NCBI GenBank assembly: GCA_026874595.1
Contig: CM049314.1
Span: forward strand, 27,481,729 to 27,545,728
DNA from: Sipunculus nudus
Lineage: Eukaryota > Annelida > Sipuncula > Golfingiida > Sipunculidae
DNA length: 64,000 bases
Reading direction: 5' to 3'
Shown piece by piece: positions 48,954 through 59,321 of the stretch. The notes beneath the pieces are model-generated. The model saw only the letters and a list, made by a program, of their open reading frames with translations, was not told the DNA's origin and did not search any database. A program made the translations under genes and the position numbers. Position 1 is the first letter of the stretch. Each line of letters begins with the position of its first letter.

Positions 48954-49208
48954 ATTTTTTTGTATCCTGGTTTCACCCAGGCCTGATGTCTGTCGCATCT
49001 GTGGGTCCTTGGTGTGTAATCATCCAGAAGCTCGGTCATAATACCCCCTAAAGACGCACTCGTTTGTCTGTGATACACGGCTGCAGAGCGCTCACCCTGG
49101 GGGGGGGGGGGGGGCACCGTGAACATCTCCCCACCTAAGCTGAGATTCGAACTCACGACCTCCCGGCTTTGAGTCGAGTGCTCTACCCCTGAGCCACAGC
49201 AGCCGGTT
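48954..49208 (-). mobile_element. tRNA-derived SINE, best-preserved copy
   Basis: The reverse strand begins AACCGGCTGCTGTGGCTCAG, with box A TGGCTCAGGGGTAGAGCAC (49196-49178) and box B GGTCGTGAGTTCGAATCTCA (49160-49141). These are the two internal RNA polymerase III promoter boxes of a tRNA gene. A tRNA-unrelated body follows (a G-tract near 49098-49114 on the forward strand, AACGAGTGCGTCTTTAGGGG, CAGGCCTGGGTGAAACCAGG). It ends in an A-run (forward-strand T-run at 48955-48961). It lacks a complete tRNA cloverleaf, so it is a SINE head and not a tRNA gene. Confidence 0.88.
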
Positions 49209-50953
49209 ACCGTAAGTCACTTAAAACAGCTATGCCGGATTAGGAGTGGGTCACTGGTGGAGCACCTATGCTGTCTCAGGTGTACATATACTCTCATTTC
49301 ATTCCTCCCCTCCAAACACAAGTACACAGCAATATACACAACGTGAAATGCAATAATTGCTATTGTTTAAATAGTAATTCAAGGAGTAATCTAGAAGATA
49401 CCATGTTGTGGTAAAGTCATTTTTAAAAGATATTGATATCCATTTAAATAATTTTAACAAATTAATTATTTTAAAAAATGCTTATATATGAGCCAAATTA
49501 GGGATAAACAAATATTCAAGTTAGACTTGTGAATTCCAAATCAAGTTATACTTTATTTTTATTATTTGCAATTTATAAAATTATATATGTTTGGTGATAA
49601 AACATAAATACATCTGTATGCATAATGTGATGTTTTTCATGCAAAATTAGGGACAAATGATAATGCAGTAAAAATGGTGAAACAATATATATTAAAATAT
49701 ATGTTTTATCGCAAATGCATCTGTCTTTCTATTTTTGAATATTAGATAATTATGAAGCAGCTTTTTTCACTGCATAAGCATTGGTGAATTAAATTACATA
49801 TTCCAAATGTATATGTAGAGGGGTTTAACTTTCACCCCCCCCCCCCCCCCCACACACACACACATACAAACGCACACCCAGCCCAAAGCCTTGAACTCAT
49901 GAATCAGTAGGCACTTTTATTATACTGGTAAGGCCAACTAACACGATGTACGCTAGTCTTAGACTCTCTTATAGCTACTCTGAACTGTATAAATTTTATA
50001 AAATTAGAAAAAAAGTAAACATAAATTTTTGCCTTACCAGAATGGGACATAGTGATCAGTCCTGTCTGTCCATTATTAAGTAAACAGTAACTATGAATCA
50101 ACTTTTTCCCTATAATTCCTGTTGAAATAACTTTTGTTTGTTTTATGTAGATTGATTTAAGATATTAAATTATATATATATATGAAATTCGAAAGCATGT
50201 TATAAATTCAGATATATATGTTATATGCAAATTTTGTAAAATTGAAAACAAATGTAATAAAAAAATAGGATGTAAAGCAAACATTCGTTCACATTTGGAA
50301 ATAAAGTGATCAGCTTGTTTTGTCTACCTGCTTGATCAATTTCAGATGTTCAAAATTATGAATCAACTTTATTTACTTTAAGCACTGTAAAATAAATTTA
50401 ATATTTGCGGGCCGTTAGGGCGCTCCCTCCCCCCCCCCCCCGATCTATGAACTGTATAAATTTTATAAAATTTAAATGAAAATGAACATATATTTTTGCC
50501 ACACCAATATTTGTAAAATTGAAAAAAATGTACAAACAGAGATCACACTTTCTAGTCCCACAGAAGTAAAGTGCTGCCTTGGCAAAGAATTCCCAGGAGA
50601 GCATGTAATTGATATTGTTATCTTTTAGTGACCAGATGTGTTTAGACGGTTTAGTGTTTTAAGCGTGGGATCTGTTACGAAAGGATTGTTTGTGGTTATT
50701 GTATCTGGTCTTGAAATCACCTACAGTACACCCTATGTACATGCCCCCCCCCCCCCGAATCGCACGAAGGATAATCTCGTTATCTCGTAGGGTCTCGGCT
50801 TTTCAAACCACGCCGTTAGCTTCACCTGATGATCAGGTCGCATCCCGTGAAACAGACTGTTGTGAATGTACAGTGTTGATTTTCTTCAGAGTTATACCAC
50901 TCTGGCTTAGTCTGTAGGCCATTGAGCACTTTACAACGGAGGGTAACTCTACC

Positions 50954-50956
<3 letters not shown>
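49209..50956. other. Intergenic; C-tracts; a diverged internal duplication
   Basis: C-tracts lie at about 49837-49850, 50429-50440 and 50744-50756. TGAACTGTATAAATTTTATA followed by AAATT..AAA..AACATA..TTTTTGCC occurs at about 49980 and 50447, and ATGAATCAACTTT at about 50092 and 50360, so a ~470 bp unit seems duplicated. No gene. Confidence 0.45.

Positions 50957-51020
<64 letters not shown>
50957..51020. repeat. (AT)n microsatellite
   Basis: About 64 bp of uninterrupted alternating A and T. Confidence 0.95.
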
Positions 51021-51021
<1 letters not shown>

Positions 51022-51418
51022 AACAGTGAAAGCTTTATTAAAGCCTTTTAATGTTACCAGATGCATGAATACCGGCAGTTCATGATCCAATAGGCTGTCC
51101 AATAGGAATCCTCTAAATGACGGACATGAGTAATCAAAGTGTAGAGTCTGCTGTTAAACATTAGATGAAGTGTAAACATATAAAAAAACCACGGCCTGGA
51201 CATCTTCTCAACGTTAAGAAAATGTGACGACATATGCATACCAGACCAGAACAGATACGCCATACTCGCCCGGCCACTGTCTGACAGATGATGGATATCG
51301 TCACATTAAAGTTTAATTTGGTCACAGCATCACGAGCTTAACTTACTTTTTGTTATACTTGTTCGATTTGAACGTAAGTTTAGACAGGCACCGTGTTTAT
51401 TTAATCCAAATCAATTAT

Positions 51419-51449
51419 AATTATAATAATAATAATAATAATAATAATA

Positions 51450-51505
<56 letters not shown>
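51419..51505. repeat. (AAT)n-(ATT)n self-complementary microsatellite
   Basis: A run of AAT triplets passes directly into a longer run of ATT triplets, so the tract can fold back on itself. Confidence 0.9.
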
Positions 51506-51506
<1 letters not shown>

Positions 51507-54064
51507 ATATATTATATATTATACTATTATACCAAACACTAAGTTCAAAGCGCCAACGTGCTATTGTTTATTCGCAAACGGATGTAAACAAAGGGTACAT
51601 CCGGGTGTCTCACTTCCATTTAAGGTCACATAGTCTTATTTATACACACGACCCAGGGCCCTTAGATGTAGTAGTGAATGGTCTGGCTATTTTTGCTTGG
51701 CTCTAGCCATCATGTGATGGAGCATCAACAACACCCATTTGTTTTATTTTTAAGTATGTTAAGCATCATCTTCAATAAAATTGACAGTATTGGTCATTTT
51801 ATTTCTAATCTTTGGCCAAATCAATGCTGTCCAAATGTTCGTTTAGGACTCCTTGGAGGGGTATTTTGGGCTTCACTGCATTCGGGCCAGGATGACTAAA
51901 AAAGGAGATACACAATTAAGCCCCCATTTTCTTTGTCTAGTTTGACTGAAGTAAACAACCAACCCTCAGGTAAAAAAAAGTTTAATATCAGAATTTAGTT
52001 TTAAGTTGTCCAAAACAGGCCCAGACTTCAGGTGTTTTATAGATGTTATATAGGAAAAATAAATACAGCAACGTGTCCATAAGCCCAACCCTTGACGCAC
52101 CGACCTCTGTGCAGGGATAAACTATAAATAAGGTCTATTGCGTAAAATTTATGAACTTCATAGACAGAGAATGTTGACACACGTGTACAACTGCCTCGTG
52201 AGTGGGGCTTTCTTTCTTTATGAGCATCCGCCGGTGTTCAGTCTCACGGTGTGTGTGTGAGTTATGTTAATTTATAAAATACAGATTTGTTTATATAATT
52301 TTATGTGTTAAAATAGAATCAAGGGTGAAATTTTCATTTCAATATGTACTTCTATAAAGATTATGTTCAATGTAAGCATGTATATATGCTTCATGTATAT
52401 ATGTATAACCCTATGCCAGTCTTTCTGTAAAAGGTTTAATTAGTTACTTTTTAAACCTATCATAAATGGGTATTTTTATCTTAATAATATAAAATCCCCT
52501 ATGTATATGTATCAATTATGTTACCCCAATTATCAAGTGCCCTTGGTTTCCAGATATAACTAATTAAGGTTAAGATTAATAATAAGATTAGATTACCATG
52601 ATGGTAACCAAAACTACGGCCAAGTTATTAATAATAGTTATTGTCCGAATTATTTATTGATAAGCTTAGATAATCTGACATAGTTATGTAATTGCACCCA
52701 TACTTCTGTCTTAAGGGAAATATATATAGAGACATTGAGATAATGTTATTGTATTAAAAGGTATATTATGTTAAAGTTGTTTGGTATACTGATAGTACTG
52801 ATAGTGATGTTTTGCATCATTCTTGATTATTCAGACACAAATACAGAATGAACATGATAATACCAAAGATGGATAATGGACACTATGGATTAAGAAATAT
52901 ATTAAATTAAAATGAAGTTTAATATAGATTTACAAACAGAAGCCTTATACTGCAATAAACAATTTTCTGGCTCAGAGTACAGAAAACTAGTTTTTTTTAT
53001 CATTTTGAATAGTAGGCCTATTATATGTTTGTATTTAAAATTTTAAAACGTTAAGCGTGACAACTTAGCGGTTATCGTATGGGTTTTTCTTTCGGATCAT
53101 GACTTAGAAGATTACATGGTTGTTTCCTTTGTTTAATCTCTTAGTCATCACATAAGTTGTTCGTTTTAACCGTGAAGTGTGTTAAAAATGAAGTATATTC
53201 TTGAGAATGGATTTTATTCTATATTTAGGCCAGGCGGATCACACTGATGGAAATAAATACATGAATCGAACAACTACAAATAGTGCCACATTGTGCTTAT
53301 ATAAGTACATTTCATTAAATATTATTTTACATACTGATGCTGAGAGGATATCATGTGTCAAACATCAAGGACTGTACGTCGTTCGCAGGAACAAGCGGTA
53401 AATCAAAACTGAAAATTTCTATCCATTATAGAGTCCATGTTATAATAGTTATTTCCTTTATTATATCCTCTATAGATGCGTATATTTAGGTTGGCTACAA
53501 GTGGAAAAAAACATGGAAATATCACACAAGCGGTAAATAAGCATTTACGCTGTCATTGTCAAGATCTTATGCGTAAAGATTCCATGTAAACAATCTGGCC
53601 TTGACCCCAAATCATTGACACGTGACCTCGAGCATAAAACACAGACATGTTTTTTTTCAGTCAGAAATAGGTCAAGCGGCTTTGCCAAACACACTTGCGA
53701 TGAAATATTAAGAGAGTTGTTGTCAACCAAAAGCGCCATCTGGTTATGTTTACATAAACTTGCTTATGTTAAGCGATTACCCAAAAAAGAGGTACTCCCT
53801 GATGCAGCTACTTTTAACAACTACAGTTCACGCGTTTTATTAATCTAAGTCAAACGATTTATATAAACACCTATTTGAAACTTCAGGCAATCTTCTAATA
53901 CTTATAAAAGGAATTCAGTCCACCTTTGTTCGCAATGGTCTTTGAAACCGCGATGCGTATGACATTGTGCTATACCTTCTTTTAAAGGTTATTATTCCGA
54001 CAGTGACATCGCCGATGTGAAAATAAATAATTTTTAATGAGCACATAATTTTGAGTGATTTTTG
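51506..54064. other. No feature recognised
   Basis: About 2.5 kb of A+T-rich spacer. A short TACTGATAG repetition lies near 52790. Frames of 60-77 codons here have no family signal. Confidence 0.5.
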
Positions 54065-54545
54065 CAATTTTAGCTCAACTGACTATAAGTCATCTGAGCT
54101 ATAGGTATGGTGTTTTGTCCGTCGTTCGTCCGGCTTGTCCGGTTGTCCGTTAACAGGGAACAAATCGTAACCGCTGACCCTAGAAGCCTGTACCTAAAAA
54201 TTTAAGGAGGTCAAAAAAAAGTCTCCTTGGAAACCTGTAATTAGGTCACTGCAACCTATATCCTCGGTGCTATAGGGCTTGCAATTACCCCCCCCCCCCC
54301 CCGAATAATAAAGAATTAATATATACCCTCCATTATCTTAATAATTAATGCATGGATTGTCATTAATATTGTCTTAAATATTGATCATGACTAGTTTAGG
54401 CATTTCTCGAAAAGTGGTGGCGCCCCCTGTATTTCTTCTTATTTTTACGAATATTTCTCTATTTGTTTTCCCATAAAACGGCAACTATCATGTCAGTTTC
54501 TCAGCTGTGATTCCATCTAGTGTCCCGAAATCTGGTGTGTTTATT
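54065..54545 (-). repeat. Family Z copy, inverted, with terminal hairpin
   Basis: It starts with the hairpin AGCTCAACTGACT/AGTCATCTGAGCT (about 54073-54102), then GTCCGTCGTTCGTCCGGC and CGTTAACAGGGAACAAATCG. The core is CTCCTTGGAAACCTGTAATT and AGGTCACTGCAACCTATATC. A C-tract lies at about 54289-54302. It ends with GTGGTGGCGCCCCCTGTATT at about 54414. It is an almost minimal single-unit version of the 29-32 kb array. Confidence 0.75.
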
Positions 54546-54599
54546 GTTCACAAGTAGGTTTTCTGTAATCACCCTGTCTGTCCGTCTGTTCGACTGTCT

Positions 54600-55395
54600 G
54601 CCTGTCTGTACATCCGTCCACCAACACAAATTTGTTTCCAGATGATAACTCCAGGTTGGATTGACAAATGGATTTCAGACTTGACTTGCATATGACCCAC
54701 CACTAAAGCAAGAAATCTGTATGATTTTTGGGTCATGAGGTCAAAGGAAAAGGTCACAGGACTCACGTATTTAAAAAGAATATGGCTGCATTTTAAGCCA
54801 AGGTTTTCCATCCCAAACTTTCCACCTTGCGATTTTAGCTAACGTGCCAGTATGGGGAGAGAATAAATGAATTTGGTGTCACATACTCCAAGGTCAAGGT
54901 CACAGGGGCCATCTGTTCACGAATTAGTTTCCAGATGATAACTCCTATTTGGTTTGACATATTGTTTTCAAACTTTACTTTTATATGGCCCACGACTAAT
55001 GTAAGAATCCTGTCGATTTTTGGGTCCAAAGGTTAAAGGTCAAGGTCACAGGACCCATTTCTTTAGATAGAATGTGTTTGCATTTCAAGCCAAACTTGTC
55101 ATCACAAACCTTCGATCTTCAGGATATTGCGTACCTGCCAATAGGGGAAAATTCTTTTCGATTTTGGGGTCATATTGTCAAAGGTCAAGGTCACAGGGCC
55201 CATCCATTCACAAATTAGTTTATGGATAATAATTCTGCTTTGGATTGACAGATTGACTTCAAAACTTCACTTATTATTGACCCACCACTTTAGTAAGAAG
55301 CATTTTGATTTTAAGGGTCCAGAGGTCAAAGGTGAAGGTCACAGGAGCTACATCTTTCAAAAGATTGTGGATGTTTTACAGGAATCCATTTGAAA
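54600..55395 (-). repeat. Satellite (~288 bp monomer), inverted, about 2.8 copies
   Basis: GTTTCCAGATGATAACTCC or its variant recurs at about 54637, 54928 and 55210, a spacing near 285 bp. Each is preceded by AAAGGTCAAGGTCACAGG or a variant. The reverse complement matches the 3290-5740 monomer, including GCATCCACAATCTTTT. It directly follows the family-Z copy. Confidence 0.8.
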
Positions 55396-57540
55396 CTGAC
55401 GCATCTTATGTCATAATAATATCTCGAAAGAGATTTTTCAGTTACGGAAAATAGCCACTAGGTGCGGCTGCAGACGAAACACTACAACATATCATTTTTC
55501 CGTATCTCCTAAACTTTAAACCTAAGCTACATAAACTATAGCTTATTTCCGCTCTATCTTCTTCATACATGGTTTAGTCTTCTTTTTTTAACTTGGTGCC
55601 GCTTTGTCAGTATGTCGGTCACTTCAAAACACTTCAAAATGTTATTTTCCTCATAACTTTGTCAATTATATTCCTATTTTCACAAACTTTGGCTCATTTT
55701 TTTCACTTTTGTCTTCTGCATAACTTAGTCTAAACAAATGGTCTCAACTTAGTGTCACTTGGTCAATATGTCTGTCTGTTTGCAGGTCGTCCTAAATGTT
55801 GTCTTCTTGCTGGTTCTTGCCTCTGTTATAATAGCATTCTACAGGCCACAGTTAACCAGAAATCATTTTGCAACTTTCATCTATCGTATATTAAATAGGA
55901 AAGATTTCTTGAAGCTGTGTGTTTTAAATAGGTCAAAGTCAAGAATACACGTCAGATTATTATTTCCATCGTAACTGTGTCGATATTTGGTCAAATCTTT
56001 AACAAACAATGGCTCATTTTCTTCCTCTTTGTCTTCTTTATTATATGCTCTCATTATCTGACTTCAAATCTGGGTCAGAGTGTTTCCGACAAGCGCGTGA
56101 CGTATGGTCGTCTTGTTTCAAGGATTGACCATTCACGCTGTTCTGTCATTTGGATAATGCAGAATATTAAAATGTTTGCAATTTACATGGTTGCTGACAG
56201 CCCGGAAATGCCCGCGTCTAGCTATAATGAGCTTCACTCACGGGCGATTATGTACGAGTGCAAGAGGCACGAGTATTGCGTAATCAAATAGGATTTTATC
56301 CAGGGCATCGCCCCCTGTGTATTTGACATCCAATCATGTTACAGAATTGCTCCACAAAAAAACATTTGGTGCTTTGGTAAGCTGGTAAACATGTAAACGG
56401 TAAAAGCCCGTAGGCCGTGGTGTCTGAACTACTGAGAGTTGACAAAAGGCTGATTACAACACCGATTAGCGCTCACTCGGTATGTGGCTGGCTGCCTGTC
56501 GTAAGAAGCCCCAAACTAGGTCATGCTGTCCACCTGTGTACTTAAACGCGGGGGGAAATTATCACTGCGCGTGGTAGCTGCATAAGCGGCCTTACCTTCG
56601 TCTTACTCCGGTTTCGGCCGCATAAAATCATTCAGAGCAAACGCTCGACTTCTAAACCAGTCATGGGGAAAAATCATATAAAATCAACCCTTCTGTTTTT
56701 AACAATGAAACTTGCGCAAACCTGACCATGAGAACTTATACTATTCGCGTACCTCCCAAAAAGTTTGGAAAAGTATGTTATTGAAGCTAACCAGTACTCA
56801 CTTTAAAGAAACACCTGTATAGCCATCACATTTGCCTCTGGATCCAGAACGACGCATGCGTATAAGCACTTCCGCCTAGAGGAGTTCCGGTACCCGCTAA
56901 TTTTGGCACTGAGGGGCCGTATAAGAGGAAACAAATGCAGCTAGTGGTGTAACCAAGAGCGACGTCCCGGTTATGGCCTATCATTCGGACGCGCAGTTCA
57001 GCAATTCTATATTATTATCCTGAGATTCTGGTCCACTATTGTGTAAGTATAACTATGAAGACCTAACAGTTAGATCGATTACAATAGGTATAATGTGCAT
57101 CTTATTTTAAACAAAACAGTCATAACAATTATTAATTAATCAGGTCGTTGAAAGTTTTTAATAATAATGGCCAGGTCGTCTTATTAACAAAATGACAGAA
57201 AGAGAGAACAGTTATAATAATAATGATAAGAAGAAGAAGAAATTAATAACAATAATATTAATCAGGTGACAGTTAAAAATATAAATATGTGCGTGCGTGT
57301 GTGTGTGTGTGGTGAGAGAGATATTATTATTATATATAATAAATCACTAAGCTTAATGATTATGTCGAGAGGCACATTTCTTTGTCTAAATTATTCATGG
57401 GTTAGAAAATATTACATTATTTTAAGGCCCAAAAAATTGGGTATGTTTCGATAAAAATGTCAAATGATAAAGGAAAAGCATGATAATAACAGATTTATTT
57501 TGCTAAACAAGTAAAAGCACTTCATTACAAAGAAAATTGT
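55396..57540. other. Intergenic; faint tandem similarity at 55600-56050
   Basis: TTGGCTCATTTTTTTCACTT (about 55688) and ATGGCTCATTTTCTTCCTCT (about 56009), each preceded by a GTCAATAT- or GTCGATAT-like block, suggest a diverged unit of about 320 bp present twice. The 71- and 104-codon frames across it are not supported. TG and AAG/AAT simple repeats lie near 57180-57330. Confidence 0.4.
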
Positions 57541-57745
57541 ATGATTTTATCTTCTTGAAAGAAATGTCCGAGCGGCTGCAGCTCTAAAAAGGTTTCTGTT
57601 GAAAATAAAAATAAAAATGTTTGATGCGGAGGTTTAAAATTGATGCATGCGGTGCCTGAAAACCATACCTTTTATTTTTTGGGGCCTTATTATTTTACTT
57701 TTATTTTAACAAACAATAATATTTTTATGCCATGTACCTGTGTTG
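57541..57745 (+). repeat. Dispersed repeat upstream of the gene, shared with 34100-34400
   Basis: TTCTTGAAAGAAATGTCCGA, TTGATGCATG, GGTGCCTGAAAACCATACC and TTTTTGGGGCC recur in order at 34218-34350. It lies within 300 bp of the start codon, so it may be part of the 5' flank or first intron. Confidence 0.45.
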
Positions 57746-57831
57746 GCAATAGTTGTCTCTTTGTTAATTTGTTATGTCCGTTTCATGTGGGCTTTCATTC
57801 AATACAGGAGGAGTAAATTCAGTTAGCAGTG

Positions 57832-58366
57832 ATGGCCTGTTGTATGTGTGGTGAACCCTTCCAAAGAAGAAGCCAAGGGGGGTACAAAAGTTTCTCATCA
57901 GAGGCCAAACTTCATGAAGAGTTTAATGTGGCCCAAGTGATGGCCCACCTGCTTGGCCATGAGAGTACATGTACAAGTATGGCCAAATCGAGATTCTGCG
58001 CAGCATGTGTAACGCTGGCAAAAAAATGTATGACAAAGCAAATTGAATACCATACTTTGTTAAATGAGCTGCGCAGGAAAAATATCTCCAATATCTTCAA
58101 ATTAACTCAGTCTTGCAAGAGGCATCATAGCCCATCCATAACACCCCGAAAAATCAAACGTGTTCACGTTGGAACAAGTCCTGCCTTCACACCTATGCGA
58201 AGAGCTGCAATCAGTATAGCGAGTCCATACAGAAGAAAGAAAAAAAAACACAGGGCAGGGAGGATTCAAGCAAAGAATCATCAGAGCACTACAAAATTCC
58301 CATTACCTAACAGTGTTCATGTTGATTATACAGCATGCCAAATCTTCAAAGACTGCCTTTCGCAAG
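57832..58366 (+). CDS. Exon 1: CxxC pairs, basic region, frameshifted tail
   Basis: It starts MACCMCGEPF and includes RFCAACVTLAKKC, giving the two CxxC pairs. A lysine/arginine-rich stretch (SPYRRKKK) could be a nuclear localisation signal. From the A9 run (58240-58248) the continuing 5' frame reads into the intron and stops at 58432. The +1 frame reads GQGGFKQRIRALQNSHYL, then HAKSSKTAFRK, and ends flush with the donor AAG|GTAAGA in phase 0, as exon 2 requires. The second reading is far more protein-like and fits the splice phase, so the frame change is real in this sequence. Confidence 0.85.
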
Positions 58367-59256
58367 GTAAGATTTATCATTTTACTGTTATGTTTTGTAT
58401 GACATTTGCCGGTATTGATTTTCCTGACCACTGATTTTCATTTTAGTCCTTCACTATTATAGTTGCAATATTAATTGTGCAATGTCTAATATTATAACTA
58501 CATGATATGAAGTTATCTGACATTACAATTTAAAAATTTTAAATTCCAAAGTTAAAGTCTTATATTTTCTGTTCATGTTATACATAATATGCCAGTTAAG
58601 GTATGGTACCTGTGACTTGCCTCTGTAATTTTAAAATGTTAACATAAACAACTTTTTATGGGCAGGTGTTTAGCCACAGGGGTTTAATTCGAACTTTTCT
58701 CATTGTATCGGTCTGTACCAGGTCATGATGAGGATAATCAGAAAAGAGGTCTCAAACTATAGAAGAGTTGGTCAGTACCCAAACGATGTAAGCTTCACGG
58801 GTCTCAAGAGCTTCAGGTGGGAGTCCCTGATCCAAGGCATGGCAGACCACATGCCCACACTGCATGATGCCTGCGTGGCCTCTCTGACAAATAAATGTAA
58901 CCAGCATCTTGTGCAGTAAGTACTCAGTTCATTCATTATGCTACACTTGTAGTGTGACTCTGTTTTGGGGAACCAAAGTTTTTGGAATCATGATGGTTAT
59001 TCTTGGTGATGCATAATTTAACTGAATAGATTTTTATTTTTTCAAATTTTAAATTATATGAGTCTGTAGTTATCTTTCATATAGCACTGTATGGTGTGCT
59101 GGATTAACTCATATGAAACACCAAACTTTTGCAGTAATTCCATTACTCTTTAACATATGATTTGGAAGGCATCTCCAAATACTGTACATCTGGTATTATA
59201 GAAAACTTAAATCCTAGCAAAATTATAATTTCACTATAGTTTTCATGGAATCATTT

Positions 59257-59321
<65 letters not shown>

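Noticed and set aside
49141-49208. tRNA gene
   Set aside because: Box A and box B are present, but there is no full cloverleaf and a SINE body with A-tail follows; two other copies share that body.
55759-56291. Two adjacent forward frames (71 and 104 codons) that might form a membrane protein
   Set aside because: Hydrophobicity comes from T-rich sequence; the region shows a diverged tandem similarity that better explains it, and no splice sites link the frames.
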